Source: Yersinia aleksiciae
GTDB taxonomy: Bacteria; Pseudomonadota; Gammaproteobacteria; Enterobacterales; Enterobacteriaceae
Assembly: GCF_001047675.1 (NCBI RefSeq)
Contig: NZ_CP011975.1
Span: 1,652,073 to 1,716,072, forward strand
Direction of reading: 5' to 3'
DNA length: 64,000 nt
Shown: piece by piece, positions 12,954-32,128 of the stretch
Layout: every line of letters starts with the position of its first letter
Position numbering within the stretch: position 1 is the first letter of the stretch
Notes under the pieces: generated by a model
The model's input: the letters and a program-made list of their open reading frames with translations, nothing else
Databases searched by the model: none
Told to the model about the DNA's origin: nothing
Program-made: the position numbers and the translations under genes

Positions 12954-14243
12954 ATGAAAAACACATATAATCTCCGCAGCATCGCTGCCAAAGCAATTAG
13001 CCAAGTATTGGATCAGGGGCAATCGCTCAGTACCGTTTTGCCTGGGTTACACAACAGTATTTCTGATAAAGATCGCGCATTGCTGCAGGAGTTGTGTTTT
13101 GGCACTTTGCGTGTCTTGCCGCAATTAGAGTGGTGTATCCAGCAGTTGATGGCTCGCCCGATGACGGGTAAGCAGCGCGTTTTCCATTATCTGATTATGG
13201 TTGGACTGTATCAGTTGATCTACACGCGCATTCCTCCTCATGCCGCTCTGGCAGAAACCGTTGAGGGTGCTACTGCGCTAAAACGCCCACAATTAAAGGG
13301 GCTGATTAACGGTGTATTGCGCCAATTCCAGCGCCAACAAGTTGAACTACTGGAGCGTGCGGCAAATAATGATAGCCGCTATCTACATCCAAGCTGGCTA
13401 TTGGCACGGATCAAGCTGGCATATCCCGATCAGTGGCAGCAGATTTTGGATGCGAATAACCAAAAGCCGCCAATGTGGTTGCGTGTTAATCGCCTACATC
13501 ACACTCGCAATGAATATCTCGAACTGTTAAAACAAGTCGATATAGATGCAGCGCCCCATGAGGTTTATCCCGATGCGCTGCGCCTGATCACTCCTTGTGC
13601 CGTCAGTGCGCTACCTGGTTTTGAACTTGGCTGGGTCACCGTGCAGGATGCATCGGCCCAAGGTTGTGTTGATCTGCTTGATCCACAAAATGGCGAGCAG
13701 ATCCTTGATCTCTGCGCAGCCCCCGGCGGTAAGACAACCCATATTCTGGAAGCTGCACCAAAGGCGCATGTATTGGCGGTTGATATTGATGAGCAACGCC
13801 TCAGCCGAGTGAAAGAGAACTTACAGCGCCTACAGCTCCATGCTGTAGTGCGCGTCGGCGATGGTAGAACCCCAGAGGCATGGTGCGAAGATCAACAATT
13901 TGATCGTATTCTGTTAGATGCCCCCTGCTCTGCAACCGGGGTTATCCGCCGTCACCCCGATATCAAATGGTTACGCCGAGACAGTGACATTGCTGAGCTA
14001 GCTCAATTGCAATCTGAGATCATTGAAGCTATCTGGCCTAAACTGAAAAAAGGTGGCGTAATGGTTTATGCTACCTGCTCTATATTGCCGGAAGAGAATC
14101 AGCAACAGATTACCGCTTTCTTGCAGCGTCATTCTGAAGCCGAATTGGTTGAAACAGGGACGACTGTGGCGCCCGGTAAACAGAACCTGCCCCACCCTGA
14201 GGATGGCGACGGTTTCTTTTATGCGAAGTTGATCAAAAGATAG
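12954..14243 (+). CDS. rsmB: 16S rRNA m5C967 methyltransferase
   Basis: SAM-dependent cytosine-5 methylation of 16S rRNA at C967. The ATG at 12954 gives 429 residues, the E. coli length; a TTG 18 bases upstream is rejected. An N-terminal NusB-like domain (about 1-140) is followed by the Rossmann methyltransferase domain with [13 protein letters not shown], then DAPCSATG and [10 protein letters not shown]. The last two carry the two catalytic Cys of the NOL1/NOP2/Sun family. Confidence 0.97.
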   Translation: MKNTYNLRSIAAKAISQVLDQGQSLSTVLPGLHNSISDKDRALLQELCFGTLRVLPQLEWCIQQLMARPMTGKQRVFHYLIMVGLYQLIYTRIPPHAALAETVEGATALKRPQLKGLINGVLRQFQRQQVELLERAANNDSRYLHPSWLLARIKLAYPDQWQQILDANNQKPPMWLRVNRLHHTRNEYLELLKQVDIDAAPHEVYPDALRLITPCAVSALPGFELGWVTVQDASAQGCVDLLDPQNGEQILDLCAAPGGKTTHILEAAPKAHVLAVDIDEQRLSRVKENLQRLQLHAVVRVGDGRTPEAWCEDQQFDRILLDAPCSATGVIRRHPDIKWLRRDSDIAELAQLQSEIIEAIWPKLKKGGVMVYATCSILPEENQQQITAFLQRHSEAELVETGTTVAPGKQNLPHPEDGDGFFYAKLIKR

Positions 14244-14296
14244 TCGTGGCTTTTGCTATGCCTCAAACCTAATTTCAGTGTGAAACAGAGAACGCT

Positions 14297-15673
14297 ATGA
14301 AAATAATTATTCTTGGGGCGGGGCAAGTTGGCGGAACCCTGGCGGAAAACTTGGTGGGAGAAAACAATGACATCACTGTCGTTGATGTTAACTCTAGCCG
14401 CCTACGTCAGTTGCAAGATAAATTTGATCTACGTGTAGTACAAGGGCATGGCTCACACCCGCGCGTGTTACGAGAAGCGGGGGCAGAAGATGCAGATATG
14501 TTGGTTGCAGTGACGAATTCTGATGAAACCAATATGGTGGCATGCCAAATCGCCTACTCGCTATTTAATACACCAAACCGTATTGCTCGTATTCGTTCAG
14601 CTGAATATATCCGTGAAGCCGACAAATTATTTCTTCCGGAAGCCGTCCCTATTGACCATCTAATATCGCCAGAGCAACTGGTTACCGATTATATCTATAA
14701 GTTAATCGAGTATCCTGGCGCATTACAGGTGGTCAATTTTGCGGAAGGTAAAGTCAGTATTGTCGCTGTTAAAGCCTATTATGGCGGGCCTCTTGTGGGG
14801 AATGCATTGTCATCCCTACGTGAACATATGCCGCATATTGATACCCGCGTTGCCGCTATATTTCGTCAAGATCGTCCAATTCGCCCACAAGGGTCAACGA
14901 TCATTGAGGCAGGTGATGAAGTCTTCTTCGTCGCCGCTTCGCAACATATCCGCGCAGTAATGAGTGAGTTACAGCGTTTAGAGAAACCCTACAAGCGCAT
15001 TATGATTGTTGGCGGCGGGAATGTGGGCGCAGGTTTAGCCCTACGGTTGGAAAAAGATTACAGCGTAAAATTAATCGAACGCGACCAGCAGAGAGCTGCC
15101 GAATTAGCCGAAATGCTGCATGACACCATCGTTTTTTATGGCGATGCATCAGACCAAGAATTACTAGCAGAAGAGCACATCGAGCAGGTTGACGTTTTTA
15201 TAGCGATTACCAATGATGATGAAGCCAATATTATGTCAGCGATGCTGGCAAAACGTATGGGTGCAAAAAAGGCGATGGTATTAATCCAACGTAGCGCTTA
15301 TGTGGATTTGGTACAGGGAAGTGTTATTGATATTGTTATCTCGCCACAACAAGCCACTATTTCCGCACTGTTGGGTCATGTCCGTAAAGCGGATATTGTC
15401 AGCGTGTCCTCGTTGAGACGTGGTGTCGCCGAGGCAATAGAAGCTATTGCTCATGGTGATGAAAGCACGTCAAAAGTTGTTGGCCGAATGGTTGAAGATA
15501 TCAAACTGCCACCAGGTACGACGATTGGGGCCATTGTGCGCGGCGATGAAGTTATCATTGCTAACGGTAATTCAGTCATTAAGCAGGGCGATCATGTGGT
15601 GATGTTTATTACTCACAAGAAATTTGTTCCCGACGTTGAACGACTGTTCCAACCAAGTCCATTCTTTTTGTAA
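14297..15673 (+). CDS. trkA: Trk potassium uptake, NAD-binding subunit
   Basis: Peripheral membrane regulator of the TrkG/TrkH potassium channels. The 458 residues match E. coli exactly. It contains two RCK units in tandem. Each has a Rossmann nucleotide fold ([11 protein letters not shown] at residues 7-17, [11 protein letters not shown] near 240) followed by a TrkA-C ligand domain (about 140-225 and 370-455). It ends the def-fmt-rsmB-trkA block, 53 bases after rsmB. Confidence 0.98.
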   Translation: MKIIILGAGQVGGTLAENLVGENNDITVVDVNSSRLRQLQDKFDLRVVQGHGSHPRVLREAGAEDADMLVAVTNSDETNMVACQIAYSLFNTPNRIARIRSAEYIREADKLFLPEAVPIDHLISPEQLVTDYIYKLIEYPGALQVVNFAEGKVSIVAVKAYYGGPLVGNALSSLREHMPHIDTRVAAIFRQDRPIRPQGSTIIEAGDEVFFVAASQHIRAVMSELQRLEKPYKRIMIVGGGNVGAGLALRLEKDYSVKLIERDQQRAAELAEMLHDTIVFYGDASDQELLAEEHIEQVDVFIAITNDDEANIMSAMLAKRMGAKKAMVLIQRSAYVDLVQGSVIDIVISPQQATISALLGHVRKADIVSVSSLRRGVAEAIEAIAHGDESTSKVVGRMVEDIKLPPGTTIGAIVRGDEVIIANGNSVIKQGDHVVMFITHKKFVPDVERLFQPSPFFL

Positions 15674-15733
15674 TAAATAACAATTAAGTTAGCCAAACTG
15701 GCTTATAAATTAAAACTATTCCCATGGGGTATT

Positions 15734-15752
15734 AGGAAAAATTTCCTATAAT
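15734..15752 (+). promoter_or_regulatory. Candidate mscL promoter -10 region
   Basis: A perfect TATAAT (15747-15752) directly follows a palindromic AGGAAA/TTTCCT (15734-15747), 64 bases before mscL. No good -35 box is at 16-18 bases. E. coli mscL is RpoS-responsive, so a -35-poor promoter would fit, but this is inference. Confidence 0.45.
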
Positions 15753-15816
15753 TATGCTCGTACCGAGTTTTATTTAGCTAAGATTAAGTCATTCATTTTG
15801 AAATGGGGTGTAGGTT

Positions 15817-16227
15817 ATGAGTTTTATGAAGGAGTTTCGTGAATTTGCCATGCGTGGCAATGTGGTCGACTTAGCTGTCGGTGTCATTATTGGTGCGGCA
15901 TTTGGCAGAATCGTTTCTTCACTTGTTGCCGATATTATCATGCCCCCCTTGGGCTTATTACTCGGTGGTGTAGATTTTAAACAATTCCATTTCGTATTAC
16001 GTGCTGCTGAGGGCACGATACCCGCAGTTGTAATGAATTACGGTACCTTCATCCAAAGTATTTTTGATTTTGTTATTGTGGCCCTGGCAATATTCTCCGC
16101 AGTTAAGCTTATGAATAAAATGCGCCGTGAAAAAGCGGAAGAACCCGCAGCAGCGCCAGTACCAACAACTGAAGAGAAGTTGTTAGCCGAGATTCGTGAT
16201 TTGCTGAAAGCACAGCAATCAAAATAA
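15817..16227 (+). CDS. mscL: Large-conductance mechanosensitive channel
   Basis: A pentameric inner-membrane pore that opens under extreme membrane tension to release solutes on hypo-osmotic shock. The 136 residues match E. coli in length. The N-terminal amphipathic helix is followed by TM1 (about 15-43, with the hydrophobic gate around L19-G22-V23), a periplasmic loop, TM2 (about 72-95), and a charged cytoplasmic helix. Confidence 0.97.
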   Translation: MSFMKEFREFAMRGNVVDLAVGVIIGAAFGRIVSSLVADIIMPPLGLLLGGVDFKQFHFVLRAAEGTIPAVVMNYGTFIQSIFDFVIVALAIFSAVKLMNKMRREKAEEPAAAPVPTTEEKLLAEIRDLLKAQQSK

Positions 16228-16248
16228 TTCAGATTGAGTAAGACATTA

Positions 16249-16274
16249 ACGCCATCAACCCGATGGCGTTTTTA
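16249..16274 (+). terminator. mscL terminator
   Basis: A perfect eight-base stem (ACGCCATC at 16249-16256 with GATGGCGT at 16262-16269), five-base loop and TTTTTATT. It is a textbook factor-independent terminator, ending mscL 22 bases after its stop and facing convergent arfA. Confidence 0.85.
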
Positions 16275-16284
16275 TTACCGTAAA

Positions 16285-16485
16285 TCAGGAGACCAGTGGT
16301 AAAGAATCTATTGATTGCTTACCACTGGTCTCCCAGTTACCACCCTTTGCATGTTTATCTTTACGCTGGTAACTCCCTTTCCCCTTACTATTTTTCTCAA
16401 TACGCTGCCTGAAAAGTGGGTCATGGAGTAGCGCTTCTAATGCGTTATCTTTTATCTTTCCTTTGGTATGGCGATATGTCGTCAT
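16285..16485 (-). CDS. arfA: Alternative ribosome-rescue factor A
   Basis: ArfA rescues ribosomes stalled at the 3' end of non-stop mRNA by recruiting release factor RF2. It backs up tmRNA. The 66 residues keep the conserved core [20 protein letters not shown] and the KGKGSY basic segment. E. coli ArfA is 72 residues encoded, but the active form is shorter and made from truncated mRNA. A 15-bp inverted repeat lies over the last codons and stop (separate entry), as needed for that control. It is convergent with mscL, and its order next to zntR matches E. coli. Confidence 0.93.
   Translation of the reverse strand: MTTYRHTKGKIKDNALEALLHDPLFRQRIEKNSKGKGSYQRKDKHAKGGNWETSGKQSIDSLPLVS
16288..16333 (-). 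promoter_or_regulatory. Hairpin inside the arfA 3' end
   Basis: Perfect 15-base arms (16319-16333 and 16288-16302) with a 16-base loop. The 3' arm ends at the base next to the TGA stop (16287-16285), so the whole stem is inside the reading frame. In E. coli a comparable stem is a terminator and RNase III target that makes arfA mRNA non-stop. tmRNA then normally destroys the product, and ArfA accumulates only when tmRNA fails. The same logic is inferred here. Confidence 0.8.
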
Positions 16486-16581
16486 AATAGTGCCTCACTA
16501 ATGATGGTGTAGATTAAAATACCAACAAGATAATACTGTTTGTTTGAACCGATTTAAACTCCTCATCGAAAAAATGTAGTC

Positions 16582-17001
16582 TTAAACTAATTCTTCAGCC
16601 GCCCCTTGCTCCAAAGCTTCCAAAATAGAGCAATAAGTCGTCGCATGTGAACTTCCACAACAGGCATTGCTGAGACGTTTTAGTGACTCACGCATTTTTT
16701 TAAGTTCAATAATCTTGCTTTCCACATCATGCAATCGCGAATCTACAATCGCCTTAGACTCTTGACATGTATGATGCGCAGGATCGACGCGGATCGACAG
16801 CAATTCAGCGATAGTATCCAATGTGAAGCCAAGCTGCTTCGCATAACGAATAAAGCGCAAGCGCTGCAAATCTTGTTCATTGTAAAGTCTATAACCGCCC
16901 TCCGTCCGTTCACCGTGTTGCATCATGCCTTGCTTTTCATAGTACCGAATAGTATCTGGTGTAACATCGGCGAGTTTGGCGAGTTGCCCAATTTTTAACA
17001 T
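16582..17001 (-). CDS. zntR: MerR-family zinc-responsive regulator ZntR
   Basis: Activates the zinc/lead/cadmium exporter gene zntA by twisting its over-long promoter spacer when zinc is bound. The 139 residues comprise an N-terminal winged-helix HTH (MLKIGQLAKLADVTPDTIRYY at the start), a long dimerisation helix (about 80-112) and a C-terminal metal loop. All ZntR metal ligands are present at the E. coli positions: C79, C114, C115, H119 and C124. The stop-to-start gap to yhdN is three bases, so the two are likely cotranscribed. Confidence 0.95.
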   Translation of the reverse strand: MLKIGQLAKLADVTPDTIRYYEKQGMMQHGERTEGGYRLYNEQDLQRLRFIRYAKQLGFTLDTIAELLSIRVDPAHHTCQESKAIVDSRLHDVESKIIELKKMRESLKRLSNACCGSSHATTYCSILEALEQGAAEELV

Positions 17002-17004
17002 TGC

Positions 17005-17376
17005 TTATCCCTCGTTTGACAGCTTATCAGCCACCTTATACTGATACTCTAGATGCAGAAAATCAGTGCTAAGCCCCGCTTGCCTTAATCGCATTTCTAA
17101 CAAGGCCAACCGCTTATGTAGTTTGGGATGATGATCATGCTGTTCATCTAGCTGCAATAGCAAGTCAACAATAGTAAGAGCCTCCTGGCGGTCCTGCAAT
17201 TCAAAAGGAAGATATCCTGCATTTTTCAGTATTCTATACCCGACTCTCAGATCAAGAGGAACAAGGGCATCATCATCGAGTTGTAGGGGTTTGCCATTTC
17301 CTGGCAGATTATCGAGCTCGCCATTTGCTAGGGCTTGGATAATGTGTCTTTCAGCCCATTCATCAATTAATGCCAT
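17005..17376 (-). CDS. yhdN: DUF1992 (DnaJ-related) protein YhdN
   Basis: A 123-residue cytoplasmic protein of unknown function; E. coli YhdN is 122. The conserved opening is IDEWAERHIIQA and the central GELDNLPGNGKPL is typical of DUF1992. I choose the ATG at 17376. The longer frame to 17463 adds 29 residues that look unlike the family. It sits between zntR and the end of the alpha operon, as in E. coli. Confidence 0.88.
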   Translation of the reverse strand: MALIDEWAERHIIQALANGELDNLPGNGKPLQLDDDALVPLDLRVGYRILKNAGYLPFELQDRQEALTIVDLLLQLDEQHDHHPKLHKRLALLEMRLRQAGLSTDFLHLEYQYKVADKLSNEG

Positions 17377-17500
17377 ATCGCACCCAAGTGAGGAGATCTC
17401 GCAAAGCCGAAGGTTAGTTAAGATTAATGGATTCGCGGATAAATAATAGGAGAAAAGAGGCAAAGCGCGAGGATGTAATATCAGGTCATTGAATTATGGA

Positions 17501-17534
17501 CGTAAAAAAACCGGGCAAGCCCGGTTTTTTTACG
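17501..17534. terminator. Alpha operon terminator, bidirectional
   Basis: A perfect 16-base inverted repeat (17501-17516 and 17519-17534) around AA, with a GC core CCGGGC/GCCCGG flanked by seven A and seven T residues. It can therefore terminate in either direction. It closes rplQ 11 bases after its stop. No plus-strand gene precedes it, so the plus-strand activity has no obvious use. Confidence 0.9.
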
Positions 17535-17544
17535 CGTTTACAGA

Positions 17545-17958
<414 letters not shown>

Positions 17959-17974
17959 TTAACCTGTGATCCGG

Positions 17975-18964
17975 TTACTCGTCAGCAATGCTAGCTGGCG
18001 GCCAATTTTCTAGGCGCATGCCTAAAGAAAGACCACGTGAAGCGAGCACGTCTTTAATCTCAGTAAGAGATTTTTTACCCAGGTTCGGCGTTTTCAGCAA
18101 CTCAACCTCGGTACGCTGTACCAGATCACCGATGTAGTGGATAGCTTCTGCCTTGAGGCAGTTAGCAGAGCGGACAGTCAATTCCAGATCGTCAACAGGG
18201 CGCAGCAGGATCGGATCAAACTCTGGCTTCTCTTCTTTAACTTCCGGCTGACGTACATCACGTAGGTCAACGAAAGCTTCAAGCTGTTCAGCCAAGATAG
18301 TTGCCGCACGGCGGATCGCCTCTTCAGGATCGATCGTACCATTGGTTTCCATCTCGATAACCAACTTGTCCAGGTCGGTACGCTGTTCTACACGCGCTGC
18401 TTCAACATTGTAGGCAATTCGCTCTACAGGGCTATAGCATGCGTCTACTAACAGACGACCAATCGGGCGCTCATCTTCTTCCGAATGAATTCGGGCAGAA
18501 GCCGGCACATAACCACGACCACGTTGAACTTTGATACGCATACTAATAGATGCGTTTTCATCGGTCAGGTGGCAGATAACGTGCTGCGGCTTGACGATTT
18601 CGACATCACCATCATGGGTGATATCGGCTGCAGTCACAGGGCCAATGCCAGACTTATTCAGGGTAAGAATAACTTCATCTTTACCCTGAACTCTCACCGC
18701 CAGCCCTTTCAGGTTGAGCAGGATCTCCAGGATATCTTCCTGTACGCCTTCTTTGGTGCTGTACTCATGCAGTACACCATCAATCTCAACCTCGGTCACC
18801 GCGCAACCCGGCATAGATGAAAGCAGAATACGGCGCAGTGCGTTGCCGAGAGTATGGCCAAAGCCACGCTCTAACGGCTCAAGGGTCACCTTGGCGTGCG
18901 TCGAACTGACTTGCTCGATATCTACCAGGCGCGGTTTTAGAAACTCTGTCACAGAACCCTGCAT
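17975..18964 (-). CDS. rpoA: RNA polymerase alpha subunit
   Basis: Scaffold subunit of RNA polymerase. The 329 residues equal E. coli. The N-terminal dimerisation domain (about 1-235) includes [15 protein letters not shown] flexible linker with [10 protein letters not shown] follows, and then the C-terminal domain (about 250-329), whose [18 protein letters not shown] region contacts UP elements and activators such as Crp. It lies in the alpha operon between rpsD and rplQ. Confidence 0.99.
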
Positions 18965-18989
18965 TGTGTCCTCTCTTTGGTACTAAGCT

Positions 18990-19628
<639 letters not shown>

Positions 19629-19640
19629 CTAAAAGCAGCG

Positions 19641-20033
<393 letters not shown>

Positions 20034-20046
20034 TCAATCACCCCGA

Positions 20047-20403
20047 TTATTTCTTGATCGGTTTACGCGGACCCTTACGGGTACGTGCGTTGGTCTTAGT
20101 ACGCTGACCGCGAACTGGTAGACCACGACGATGACGCAAACCACGATAAGTCCCAAGGTCCATCAGACGCTTGATGCTCAGGGTCACCTCACGACGCAGA
20201 TCACCTTCTACAACGTACTTGGCAACTTCGTCACGCAGCTTCTCGATTTGCTCTTCAGACAGCTCACTGATCTTAACATTTTCAGCAATACCCGCTGCAA
20301 CACAGATAGCCTGTGAGCGAGTTTTACCGATGCCGTAGATCGCAGTTAATGCGATAACGGTATGTTTCTGATCAGGAATGTTAATGCCTGCTATACGGGC
20401 CAC
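20047..20403 (-). CDS. rpsM: Ribosomal protein S13
   Basis: Head protein of the small subunit that contacts the P-site tRNA and forms bridges with L5. It has 118 residues and the GTG start is used, as in E. coli, after AGGAG at seven bases. Conserved motifs are [38 protein letters not shown] and a lysine tail. It is the first gene of the alpha operon. Confidence 0.98.
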   Translation of the reverse strand: MARIAGINIPDQKHTVIALTAIYGIGKTRSQAICVAAGIAENVKISELSEEQIEKLRDEVAKYVVEGDLRREVTLSIKRLMDLGTYRGLRHRRGLPVRGQRTKTNARTRKGPRKPIKK

Positions 20404-20500
20404 TATGCACTCCTACTATTTTATACAGCAATACCATTCTGAAAAGCCCGTTTTCAGGATACTCAAATAGTATTGCAGTCACATACAAAAGATTGGCTGG
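20404..20500 (-). promoter_or_regulatory. Alpha operon leader with S4-binding pseudoknot
   Basis: The 97 bases before rpsM carry an AACGGGC/CTTTTCAG stem region and end AATAGTAGGAGTGCATAGTG, very close to the E. coli alpha mRNA. There, S4 binds a double pseudoknot spanning this leader and the GTG start and traps the 30S subunit. I recognise the sequence but have not folded it; the regulation is inferred from E. coli. Confidence 0.65.
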
Positions 20501-20550
20501 CTAATCTAGCCAGCTCAACCCAACTTTGCAAGAAAAATATGCAAGATAAA

Positions 20551-20700
<150 letters not shown>

Positions 20701-22032
20701 TTAGCGGTTATAGCCTTTCAGGTTTGCTTTCTTCAATGCAGACTCGTACTGACTCGACATCATTAGAGTTTGCACTTGAGCCATAAAGTCCATGATGACC
20801 ACCACTACGATAAGTAGGGAGGTACCACCAAAGTAAAATGGTACTTTCATCGCGTCACGCATGAACTCCGGGATCAGGCAGATGAAAGTAATATACATCG
20901 CACCAATTAAGGTTAGACGCGTCATTACTTTATCGATGTACTTCGCCGTTTGCTCTCCCGGACGAATTCCTGGCACGAATGCACCGGACTTCTTCAGGTT
21001 ATCTGCTGTTTCACGCGGGTTGAAAACTAGCGCCGTGTAGAAGAAACAGAAGAAGATGATTGCAGACGCATAGAGTAACACATAAAGCGGCTGTCCTGGC
21101 TGCAAATACATCGAAATAGTCGTCAGCCAGTTCCAACCTGTCCCACCCCCAAACCATGATGCAATCGTGGCAGGGAACAGAATTATGCTGGAAGCAAAGA
21201 TTGCTGGGATAACCCCGGCCATATTCACTTTCAACGGTAAGTGTGTGCTCTGTGCTGCATAAACACGACGACCTTGTTGACGTTTAGCATAGTTAACGAC
21301 GATACGGCGTTGACCACGTTCAATGAAAACAACGAAGAAGGTTACTGCAAACACTAATACTGCAACCAACAGCAACAGGAGGAAGTGCAGGTCGCCTTGC
21401 CGAGCTTGCTCGATGGTATGGGCTATTGCAGGTGGTAGACCGGCAACAATACCAGCAAAGATTATGATTGAAATACCGTTACCGATACCACGCTCAGTAA
21501 TCTGTTCGCCAAGCCACATAAGGAACATTGTCCCAGTGACCAAGCTAACAACAGCGGTAAAATAGAAGGCAAAGCCTGGATTTATTACCAGACCTTGCAT
21601 CCCAGGCATATTCGGTAGACCGGTAGCAATACCGATCGATTGGAATATAGCCAATACCAACGTGCCATAACGGGTATACTGACTAATCTTACGACGGCCA
21701 GCCTCCCCTTCTTTCTTTATTTCAGCTAACGCTGGATGAACCACCGTTAACAGTTGGATAATAATTGATGCCGAAATATACGGCATGATACCCAAGGCAA
21801 AGATAGAAGCACGACTGAGAGCACCACCAGAGAACATGTTAAACATTTCAATGATGGTCCCTCTCTGCTGCTCGAGCAATTTAGCAAGCACAGTGGCATC
21901 GATACCAGGAATCGGAATAAAAGAGCCGATACGGAAAACAATAAGCGCACCGATAACAAACAAAAGTCTGCGCTTCAGTTCGCCTAATCCGCCTTTAGCA
22001 CTTTGAAAATCTAATCCTGGTTGCTTAGCCAT
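20701..22032 (-). CDS. secY: Protein translocase channel SecY
   Basis: Core of the SecYEG inner-membrane channel for export and membrane insertion. The 443 residues match E. coli. Ten transmembrane segments are evident, with the plug/TM2 region after about residue 60 and the cytoplasmic loops (for example [19 protein letters not shown] near 240-260) that bind SecA and ribosomes. It is encoded in the spc operon between rplO and rpmJ. Confidence 0.99.
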   Translation of the reverse strand: MAKQPGLDFQSAKGGLGELKRRLLFVIGALIVFRIGSFIPIPGIDATVLAKLLEQQRGTIIEMFNMFSGGALSRASIFALGIMPYISASIIIQLLTVVHPALAEIKKEGEAGRRKISQYTRYGTLVLAIFQSIGIATGLPNMPGMQGLVINPGFAFYFTAVVSLVTGTMFLMWLGEQITERGIGNGISIIIFAGIVAGLPPAIAHTIEQARQGDLHFLLLLLVAVLVFAVTFFVVFIERGQRRIVVNYAKRQQGRRVYAAQSTHLPLKVNMAGVIPAIFASSIILFPATIASWFGGGTGWNWLTTISMYLQPGQPLYVLLYASAIIFFCFFYTALVFNPRETADNLKKSGAFVPGIRPGEQTAKYIDKVMTRLTLIGAMYITFICLIPEFMRDAMKVPFYFGGTSLLIVVVVIMDFMAQVQTLMMSSQYESALKKANLKGYNR

Positions 22033-22039
22033 CTGCTAC

Positions 22040-22474
22040 TTATTCCTCAATTTTACCGCCAGCAGCTTCGATAGCAGCACGAGCGCCTTTGGTGACACGC
22101 AGACCACGAAGAGTTACCGCACGAGTGATTTCGCCTGAAAGCATAACTTTCGCGAACTCAATCTGGGTACCAACAACGTTAGCGGCTTTCAGCGTGTTCA
22201 GGTCGATTACGTCGCCTTCCACTAAAGCCAGTTCAGACAGACGAACTTCTGCCGTGATCATAGCTTTGCGAGAGGTGAAGCCGAATTTCGGCAAACGACG
22301 ATATAAAGGCATCTGACCACCTTCAAAACCACGACGTACGCCACCACCAGAACGTGAGTTCTGACCTTTGTGACCACGACCAGCGGTTTTACCCAGGCCA
22401 GAACCAATACCACGACCTACACGCTTCGGCGCATGCTTGGCACCTTCAGCCGGAGACAGAGTATTTAAACGCAT
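22040..22474 (-). CDS. rplO: Ribosomal protein L15
   Basis: Late-assembly large-subunit protein. It has 144 residues with the glycine- and basic-rich N-terminal extension ([18 protein letters not shown]) that threads into 23S rRNA, and an alpha/beta C-terminal domain. It is three bases from rpmD and seven from secY. Confidence 0.99.
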   Translation of the reverse strand: MRLNTLSPAEGAKHAPKRVGRGIGSGLGKTAGRGHKGQNSRSGGGVRRGFEGGQMPLYRRLPKFGFTSRKAMITAEVRLSELALVEGDVIDLNTLKAANVVGTQIEFAKVMLSGEITRAVTLRGLRVTKGARAAIEAAGGKIEE

Positions 22475-22477
22475 CTG

Positions 22478-22657
22478 TTACTCCTCAACTTTAACCATGT
22501 AGGAAACCAAGTTGACCATACCACGTACAGCGGGAGTATCCTCACGCTCTACAGTATGACCAATACGACGCAGACCTAAACCGATCAGAGTTGCCTTGTG
22601 TTTCGGCAAACGACCGATACTGCTTTTTGTTTGAGTTACTTTAATAGTCTTTGCCAT
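22478..22657 (-). CDS. rpmD: Ribosomal protein L30
   Basis: A 59-residue large-subunit protein; the frame runs [13 protein letters not shown] to FMVKVEE. The family motif [20 protein letters not shown] is readable. It is two bases downstream of rpsE and three upstream of rplO in the spc operon. Confidence 0.97.
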
Positions 22658-22659
22658 GG

Positions 22660-23172
<513 letters not shown>

Positions 23173-23177
23173 CTACC

Positions 23178-23540
<363 letters not shown>

Positions 23541-24074
23541 TTACTTCTTCTTAGCCTCTTTGGTACGCACGACTTCGTCGGCGTAACGGACACCCTTGCC
23601 TTTATAAGGCTCAGGACGACGGTAGGCACGCAAATCTGCTGCAACCTGACCAATCACCTGCTTATCAGCGCCTTTCAGCACGATTTCAGTTTGGGTCGGG
23701 CATTCGGCAGTGATGCCAGCCGGCAATTCATGGTCAACTGGGTGAGAGAAGCCTAAGGCTAAATTCACCACGTTGCCTTTAACTGCGGCACGGTAGCCTA
23801 CGCCTACCAGTTGAAGCTTCTTGGTGAAGCCTTCGGTAACACCAATGACCATTGCATTAAGCAGTGCACGAGTGGTACCCGCTTGGGCCCAACCGTCTAC
23901 AGCGCCTTCGCGTGGAGCGAAAGTCAATGTATTACCTTCTTGCTTAACTTCAACAGCACTATGGACGGTACGAGTCAGCTCGCCGTTCTTACCCTTTATC
24001 GAAATAACCTGACCGTTGAGTTTTACCTCTACGCCGGCAGGAATGACGACGGGTGCTTTTGCAACACGAGACAT
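23541..24074 (-). CDS. rplF: Ribosomal protein L6
   Basis: Large-subunit protein near the GTPase centre. It has 177 residues made of two tandem L6 folds, with the conserved C-terminal [16 protein letters not shown] motif. It is nine bases from rplR and 14 from rpsH. Confidence 0.99.
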   Translation of the reverse strand: MSRVAKAPVVIPAGVEVKLNGQVISIKGKNGELTRTVHSAVEVKQEGNTLTFAPREGAVDGWAQAGTTRALLNAMVIGVTEGFTKKLQLVGVGYRAAVKGNVVNLALGFSHPVDHELPAGITAECPTQTEIVLKGADKQVIGQVAADLRAYRRPEPYKGKGVRYADEVVRTKEAKKK

Positions 24075-24088
24075 TCTTTCCTCCCGAA

Positions 24089-24487
<399 letters not shown>

Positions 24488-24514
24488 TTACTCCCGTGAT
24501 TCAATTGGTGACAA

Positions 24515-24820
24515 TTACCAGCTAGCCTTTTTAAGGCCCGGGATTTCACCGCGCATTGCGGTTTCACGGACTTTAATACGGCTCAACCCGAACTTCCGCA
24601 GGAAACCATGCGGACGACCAGTTTGGTTGCAGCGGTTACGCTGACGGGACGGGCTGGAATCACGCGGCAGAGACTGCAGCTTCAGAACAGCATTCCAACG
24701 ATCTTCGTCGGATGAGTTCACACCAGAGATAATAGCTTTTAATTCCTCGCGTTGAGCGCGGTATTTGTTAGCTAGTTTCACGCGAACAACTTCGCGTGCT
24801 TTCATTGATTGCTTAGCCAT
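24515..24820 (-). CDS. rpsN: Ribosomal protein S14
   Basis: Small-subunit head protein. The start at ATG 24820 gives 101 residues, the E. coli length; the frame stays open further upstream only by chance inside rplE. It is the zinc-free C- form: it lacks the CxxC pairs, and the C-terminal RQTGRP-type region reads [18 protein letters not shown]. It is 13 bases from rplE. Confidence 0.98.
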
Positions 24821-24833
24821 CAGTAACCCTACC

Positions 24834-26096
<1,263 letters not shown>

Positions 26097-26163
26097 CTAA
26101 TGTCAACTACTACTTTAGGACCCAGAATAGGTCGTTTAAAAGCCCCAATAACGAGGGCGCAGC

Positions 26164-26192
26164 ATTATAACACCGCTTCCAGATTATGGGTA
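26164..26192 (-). promoter_or_regulatory. spc operon promoter
   Basis: On the minus strand a perfect TATAAT (26169-26164) lies 80 bases before rplN, directly after the S10 terminator. The -35 region (TACCCA, 17 bases upstream) is weak, as it is in E. coli, whose spc promoter has nearly the same AAGCGGTGTTATAATG core. Confidence 0.7.
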
Positions 26193-26193
26193 G

Positions 26194-26228
26194 AAAAAAT
26201 AAGCGGCCCACTTTCTGAGCCGCTTATT
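26194..26228 (-). terminator. S10 operon terminator
   Basis: A perfect ten-base stem (26219-26228 with 26198-26207), eleven-base loop and a following TTTTTT on the minus strand, just after rpsQ. It separates the S10 from the spc operon. Confidence 0.85.
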
Positions 26229-26249
26229 ATGTTCGAGTCAGCTACTCTA

Positions 26250-28175
<1,926 letters not shown>

Positions 28176-28180
28176 CTACC

Positions 28181-28462
<282 letters not shown>

Positions 28463-28473
28463 TTATCCTCTAA

Positions 28474-29301
<828 letters not shown>

Positions 29302-29314
29302 TTACTCCTCCGAC

Positions 29315-30871
<1,557 letters not shown>

Positions 30872-30891
30872 TCAATCGCTCAATGACCTGA

Positions 30892-31380
<489 letters not shown>

Positions 31381-31386
31381 CCGCGC

Positions 31387-31414
31387 ATTATACGTAAATA
31401 CCAGCAGGAAGCAA
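31387..31414 (-). promoter_or_regulatory. S10 operon promoter
   Basis: On the minus strand, TTGCTT (31414-31409), a 16-base spacer and TATAAT (31392-31387) with a GCGCGG discriminator typical of stringent promoters. It lies about 185 bases before rpsJ. Confidence 0.82.
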
Positions 31415-31493
31415 GCCGCTGTTGGAAATCTATGCGGAAACTTGCCAGATAATTTAATTAATGAGGATTAAGAGGACTTTTTGAGAGAGCAAT

Positions 31494-31530
31494 AAGAAAA
31501 GAGTGAGCCCATAATGGTTCTCACTCCTTT
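31494..31530 (-). terminator. bfr terminator
   Basis: GAGTGAG (31526-31520) pairs with CTCACTC (31507-31501) on the minus strand and TTTTCTT follows. It sits about 50 bases after the bfr stop. The rest of the gap between bfr and the S10 promoter (31415-31493) shows nothing further. Confidence 0.7.
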
Positions 31531-31576
31531 TAACTGAACAGCGCTATGACTGATAAAGAAACTGTCTTGCGAGGAT

Positions 31577-32050
31577 TTAGTCTTTCGCCAGCTGAGCCTG
31601 CGAGTAGTTTTGTATCCCCAAACGTTCGATCAGACTGAGCTCTGTCTCAAGCCAATCAATATGGCCTTCTTCTTCAGTCAAGATTTCCTTCAACAAATCG
31701 CGACTGACATAGTCATGGATTGAATCGGCATACGCAATACCTTCGCGCAAGTCCTTCGCTCCGGATAACTCGAGAGCTAAGTCAGATTTCAGTATTTCTT
31801 CTACATCTTCACCGATATTCAACTTACCTAGATCTTGCAGGTTAGGAATACCTTCGAGAAATAAAATGCGCTCGATGTATTTATCCGCATGTTTCATTTC
31901 ATCGATGGACTCGTGATACTCCTTATCATTAAGGCGCATCAGCCCCCAGTTTTTGAACATTCGGGCATGAAGAAAATATTGATTGATGGCAACTAGCTCG
32001 TTTCCGAGTAGTTTATTGAGATGTGCAATTATTTTTTTATCGCCTTTCAT
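31577..32050 (-). CDS. bfr: Bacterioferritin
   Basis: A 24-subunit haem-containing iron-storage shell. It has 157 residues from the ATG at 32050; an upstream extension to 32098 is rejected. All ferroxidase ligands are at the standard positions (E18, E51, H54, E94, E127, H130), as is the haem-ligating M52. It follows bfd by 78 bases. The pair stores iron (Bfr) and releases it by electron delivery (Bfd). Confidence 0.98.
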   Translation of the reverse strand: MKGDKKIIAHLNKLLGNELVAINQYFLHARMFKNWGLMRLNDKEYHESIDEMKHADKYIERILFLEGIPNLQDLGKLNIGEDVEEILKSDLALELSGAKDLREGIAYADSIHDYVSRDLLKEILTEEEGHIDWLETELSLIERLGIQNYSQAQLAKD

Positions 32051-32128
32051 AGTTATACCCTCCGCTTCCAGTACTAAAAGTGTAGTACCAGATGGCAAAG
32101 TGTGGGGAAAACTTATCCCTACTAACTA

